Origin: Jeotgalibaca porci
GTDB lineage: Bacteria; Bacillota; Bacilli; Lactobacillales; Aerococcaceae
Reading direction: 5' to 3'
DNA: 64,000 nucleotides
Assembly: GCF_011299095.1 (NCBI RefSeq)
Contig: NZ_CP049889.1
Span: forward strand, 1,344,501-1,408,500
Part shown: piece by piece, positions 61,847 through 64,000 of the stretch
How the letters are laid out: every line of letters starts with the position of its first letter
Position numbering within the stretch: the first letter of the stretch is position 1
Notes under the pieces: generated by a model
Databases searched by the model: none
Seen by the model: the letters and a program-made list of their open reading frames with translations, nothing else
What the model was told of the DNA's origin: nothing
Translations under genes and position numbers: made by a program

Positions 61847-63166
61847 ATGGTCAAGGCATTTGGCTTATTTTTTGAAGATAAACGTATTTGGCTTATTCTA
61901 GGAGGGAGCGTGCTCTTTTCTTTCATTTTAGCGATTGGTGTTATCTTGCTCGACACCAGAATGATAAATGTGGTGGACTATTTCCCGACTGTTTTTCTAA
62001 CGAGCGTCAATCTGGCCAAATCAATCTTGAGCCTGCTAGCGGGTTCCCTTTTTTCAGTGGCAACCTTCACGTTTGGGACGATGTTATCGGTCATTTCGTT
62101 CTACTCATCTAATTTCAGTCCCCGGACTGTTGAGAATTTTCTCTTACAGAAAACATCTATGCAAACTTTGGGGATTTTTCTTGGTGGTTTTATTTATTGT
62201 CTTTCCTCTTTGTTTTTTATGCGCAATTCAGAAGATGAATATTTGGTTGTTTCGGCCTCCATTGCCTTATTGTACGCCCTTGCCTGCGTTTTTTATTTTA
62301 CGAAGTTCGTTTATAATGTGGCAACATCCGTACAATTGAACCATCTTGTGACTAAATTGTACAAGGAGGCCGAGTCAGTTGCGGATGAAACGATTGAATA
62401 CTTTCAAGAAATGCCTTTGTTGGATCATCTTCCTCAAATAGACACGCTACACATCTTCACAGTAAAGGCTAACGAGAGTGGTTATGTTGAATATATTAAT
62501 TTTAATCGACTAGTTGAACTGAGCAAGGAATTCAAAGGCACCATAGTGCTACATCTAAGAATAGGAGAGTTTATTTCCGCAAATCAGCCGCTAGTCGATT
62601 TATACACTAACCGAAAAGTTAAAGATGAATCACAGCTCCAAGCGGCAATAAACCGCACCCTAACTTATGAAGAAAAACCTTCTTCTATGTACGATCCAAA
62701 TTTTGCTCGAGCTAAATTGATTGAAGTAGCTCTGAGGGCGGTTTCGCCAGGCATAAATGATCCTAATACCGCCATTTATATCTTAAACTACAAGGCTTTG
62801 TTGGATTCAAAATTTGCCAGTATACCAGGAAGGTTTGTGGTGATGGGCGAAGACACTGATGAGACATTTTCTTCGGGAGGTAACGTGATTTATGATTTCA
62901 ATAATTTTCCAAAAGACTTATATGAAAGTTATTGGCAATTAATTCACTATATGAAGCAAGATATTTCTGGAGTGGTGGCACTGTTTGACTCTTTGTTGAC
63001 AGTTGCTTATTCTGCACATCCGAAGAAGCTAAACTATATTAAGGATTACAGTAATTATCTGTTTAATCTAACGAGTCCCAATTTTACGGAAAGACTAGAT
63101 ATTCAAAATATCGAGGAACGCCAACAACGTATTCTAGGGATTAACCATCCTGAGCTAGAGGAATGA
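61847..63166 (+). CDS. DUF2254 membrane protein
   Basis: 439-aa protein with four N-terminal membrane helices (about 16-36, 55-80, 105-125 and 130-155) and a long cytosolic part. The DUF2254 pattern includes FTFGTMLSVISFYSSNFSPR near residues 75-94 and the cytosolic RAVSPGINDPNTA near residue 300. Function unknown. SD AGGGAGGGG 9 nt before the ATG. Its GC content is like the host, unlike the IS beside it. It lies between the second and third att-like copies. Confidence 0.88.
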   Translation: MVKAFGLFFEDKRIWLILGGSVLFSFILAIGVILLDTRMINVVDYFPTVFLTSVNLAKSILSLLAGSLFSVATFTFGTMLSVISFYSSNFSPRTVENFLLQKTSMQTLGIFLGGFIYCLSSLFFMRNSEDEYLVVSASIALLYALACVFYFTKFVYNVATSVQLNHLVTKLYKEAESVADETIEYFQEMPLLDHLPQIDTLHIFTVKANESGYVEYINFNRLVELSKEFKGTIVLHLRIGEFISANQPLVDLYTNRKVKDESQLQAAINRTLTYEEKPSSMYDPNFARAKLIEVALRAVSPGINDPNTAIYILNYKALLDSKFASIPGRFVVMGEDTDETFSSGGNVIYDFNNFPKDLYESYWQLIHYMKQDISGVVALFDSLLTVAYSAHPKKLNYIKDYSNYLFNLTSPNFTERLDIQNIEERQQRILGINHPELEE

Positions 63167-63210
63167 GCTTGAAACTGAAAACTATCTGTGTTATTTTTCG
63201 CTGAAAGGTT

Positions 63211-63216
63211 TATAAT
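63211..63216 (+). promoter_or_regulatory. -10 element before the tRNA
   Basis: TATAAT 28 nt before the tRNA 5' end; the -35 is weak. Confidence 0.45.
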
Positions 63217-63244
63217 ATTCTCTTTAGTTCAAAACACAAAGAAT

Positions 63245-63317
63245 GCCGGTTTATTTCAGTTGGTAGAGCATCGCACTCGTAACGCGGGGGTCGTAGGTTC
63301 GATCCCTATAGCCGGTA
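63245..63317 (+). tRNA. tRNA-Thr (anticodon CGT), partly unpaired
   Basis: 73-nt cloverleaf: acceptor GCCGGTT / AGCCGGT (two wobbles), D arm with AGTTGGTA loop, anticodon loop CTCGTAA (CGT, reads ACG), variable loop, T arm GTAGG-TTCGATC-CCTAT, discriminator A. Defects: a T10-C25 mismatch in the D stem, an A31-C39 mismatch at the anticodon stem and TCA instead of CCA at the 3' end. It may be a decaying or horizontally moved copy. Followed by a terminator. Confidence 0.8.
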
Positions 63318-63331
63318 TCACATTAATTTAG

Positions 63332-63371
63332 AAAGTACATCAAGGTTTAACCCCTGAGATGTACTTTTTTC
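63332..63371 (+). terminator. Terminator of the tRNA gene
   Basis: AAAGTACATC / GATGTACTTT followed by TTT; 15 nt after the tRNA. Confidence 0.88.
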
Positions 63372-63454
63372 TGGCTAATATTTCCCAAAACCAAACCGTC
63401 ACACATCCGTCGGTAAACTTGCTGGAAAAGAAGGTGTCGCATTACAATGGAACA

Positions 63455-63470
63455 CGCGTATCACAAATGA
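63455..63470 (+). repeat. att-like repeat 3
   Basis: CGCGTATCACAAATGA. It contains the GCGTATCACAAAT of the staphylococcal SCC attachment site and reads EHAYHK-stop in the rlmH-like frame. It is not identical to copies 1 and 2 (several substitutions). Confidence 0.55.
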
Positions 63471-63553
63471 CGACTAAATCACTCATCATTTAAGTGTGAA
63501 CCATGTCTTGTACATACCGTTGAGCTGTTGTGAGCGGAAAGCACCGTCTGATT

Positions 63554-63589
63554 GTGCAAAGGTTTGGATTTTGAGGTGAACCTTTGCAC
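63554..63589. repeat. Hairpin with GTGCAAAGGTT arms
   Basis: Perfect 11-bp arms GTGCAAAGGTT / AACCTTTGCAC, the same family as 28313-28399. The rest of 63371-63693 is AT-rich promoter DNA besides the att-like site. Confidence 0.75.
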
Positions 63590-63693
63590 TAACAGGCGAA
63601 TAGGCTATTTAAAAAGGACTAAAATCCATGCCAAGTATATTTTAGTGCTTATACTTACGAATAAAACAAGCGAAATTAGAGGAGAATGACAAA

Positions 63694-64000
63694 ATGACAC
63701 ATAAAATTATTATTGATTGTGATCCAGGAATAGATGATGCAATGGCTTTGATTTATGCCGTCGCTTCTGAAGAAATTGAAATATTGGCTGTTCATACAGT
63801 AGCGGGAAATGTAAATGTCGATCATACAACCAACAATGCACAGGGTGTATTGGCCTTTTTAAATCGCTATGATATTCCTATTTGTCGAGGAAGTAATATG
63901 CCCTTAGTGGTAGAGCCAAGTTTTGCGGATGATGTTCATGGAGCCAATGGAATGAGCGGCTACGAATTTGACAATTTCGCACCTTTATCAGAAAAAACTG
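63694..64000 (+). CDS. Nucleoside hydrolase, N-terminal part (cut by window end)
   Basis: 102 codons of an inosine-uridine-preferring nucleoside hydrolase family gene that runs past the window end. The calcium and ribose site DCDPGIDDAMAL (8-19) and TVAGNVNVDHTTNNA (35-49) are diagnostic. These enzymes split ribonucleosides to base and ribose for salvage. SD AGAGGAG; ATG at 63694 chosen over one at 63686 in another frame. Confidence 0.92.
   Translation, partial: MTHKIIIDCDPGIDDAMALIYAVASEEIEILAVHTVAGNVNVDHTTNNAQGVLAFLNRYDIPICRGSNMPLVVEPSFADDVHGANGMSGYEFDNFAPLSEKT

Overview
The window reads as one chromosomal segment of a low-GC Firmicute of the order Lactobacillales. The family Carnobacteriaceae or a relative is the best guess, from the zinc-free type L31, a lactate oxidase very close to the Aerococcus type, a WalRK/YycHI cluster, BceRSAB, a CBS-ACT c-di-AMP-type protein and dense strong Shine-Dalgarno sites. 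This is inference: no 16S is present. Almost all genes from 1.2 to 52.4 kb lie on the + strand, so the replication fork probably runs left to right and oriC lies outside, to the left.

Layout. 0-12.7 kb: degV, rpmE2, a SUKH gene, an unknown gene, cell-wall genes ddl and murF, helicase cshA, a metallophosphoesterase, then a tight acpS-alr-bceR-bceS run. 12.8-15.5 kb: BceAB-type peptide-antibiotic transporter behind a BceR-type operator. 15.6-20.4 kb: QueT under a preQ1-I-like riboswitch, a metallo-beta-lactamase hydrolase, an 8-copy hairpin array, a CBS-ACT protein, a CNNM/CorC protein and an O-methyltransferase. 20.4-32.9 kb: an L,D-transpeptidase with a WalR box, walRK-yycHI, an MFS and a DUF2207 gene lying inside the wal neighbourhood, then yycJ and htrA. 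33-36.5 kb: LysR divergent from lrgAB-lactate oxidase (lactate to pyruvate plus H2O2, with a possible pyruvate transporter). 37-47.5 kb: an eight-gene acyl-CoA operon (two acyl-CoA dehydrogenases, HBD, crotonase, AcuI-like reductase, CoA-transferase, thiolase, MaoC), a LysR gene and a third acyl-CoA dehydrogenase-like protein lacking the catalytic Glu. 47.6-49.4 kb: two secreted proteins, one frameshifted in a G tract behind two perfect cre sites. 49.5-56.4 kb: five K+ transport genes around a convergent intergenic region with a cluster of DnaA boxes.

56.5-63.5 kb: the most notable part. rlmH ends in a sequence resembling the SCC (staphylococcal cassette chromosome) attachment site. A 16-bp exact copy of that end occurs 2.7 kb downstream, and a third, SCC-att-like copy 3.8 kb further on. 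The first interval carries a glycosyltransferase and a TPR-Arr (rifampin ADP-ribosyltransferase-like) gene. The second carries a GC-rich IS605-type element (tnpA/tnpB), a DUF2254 membrane protein and a weakly paired tRNA-Thr. No ccr recombinase is present, so this looks like a remnant or non-autonomous SCC-like cassette pair outside staphylococci. The window ends inside a nucleoside hydrolase gene.

A second theme is species-type intergenic DNA: arrays of inverted repeats with a period of about 50 bp occur after four different genes (7.9, 16.9, 28.4 and 36.6 kb), and another hairpin family (arms GTGCAAAGGT) occurs at 28.3 and 63.55 kb.
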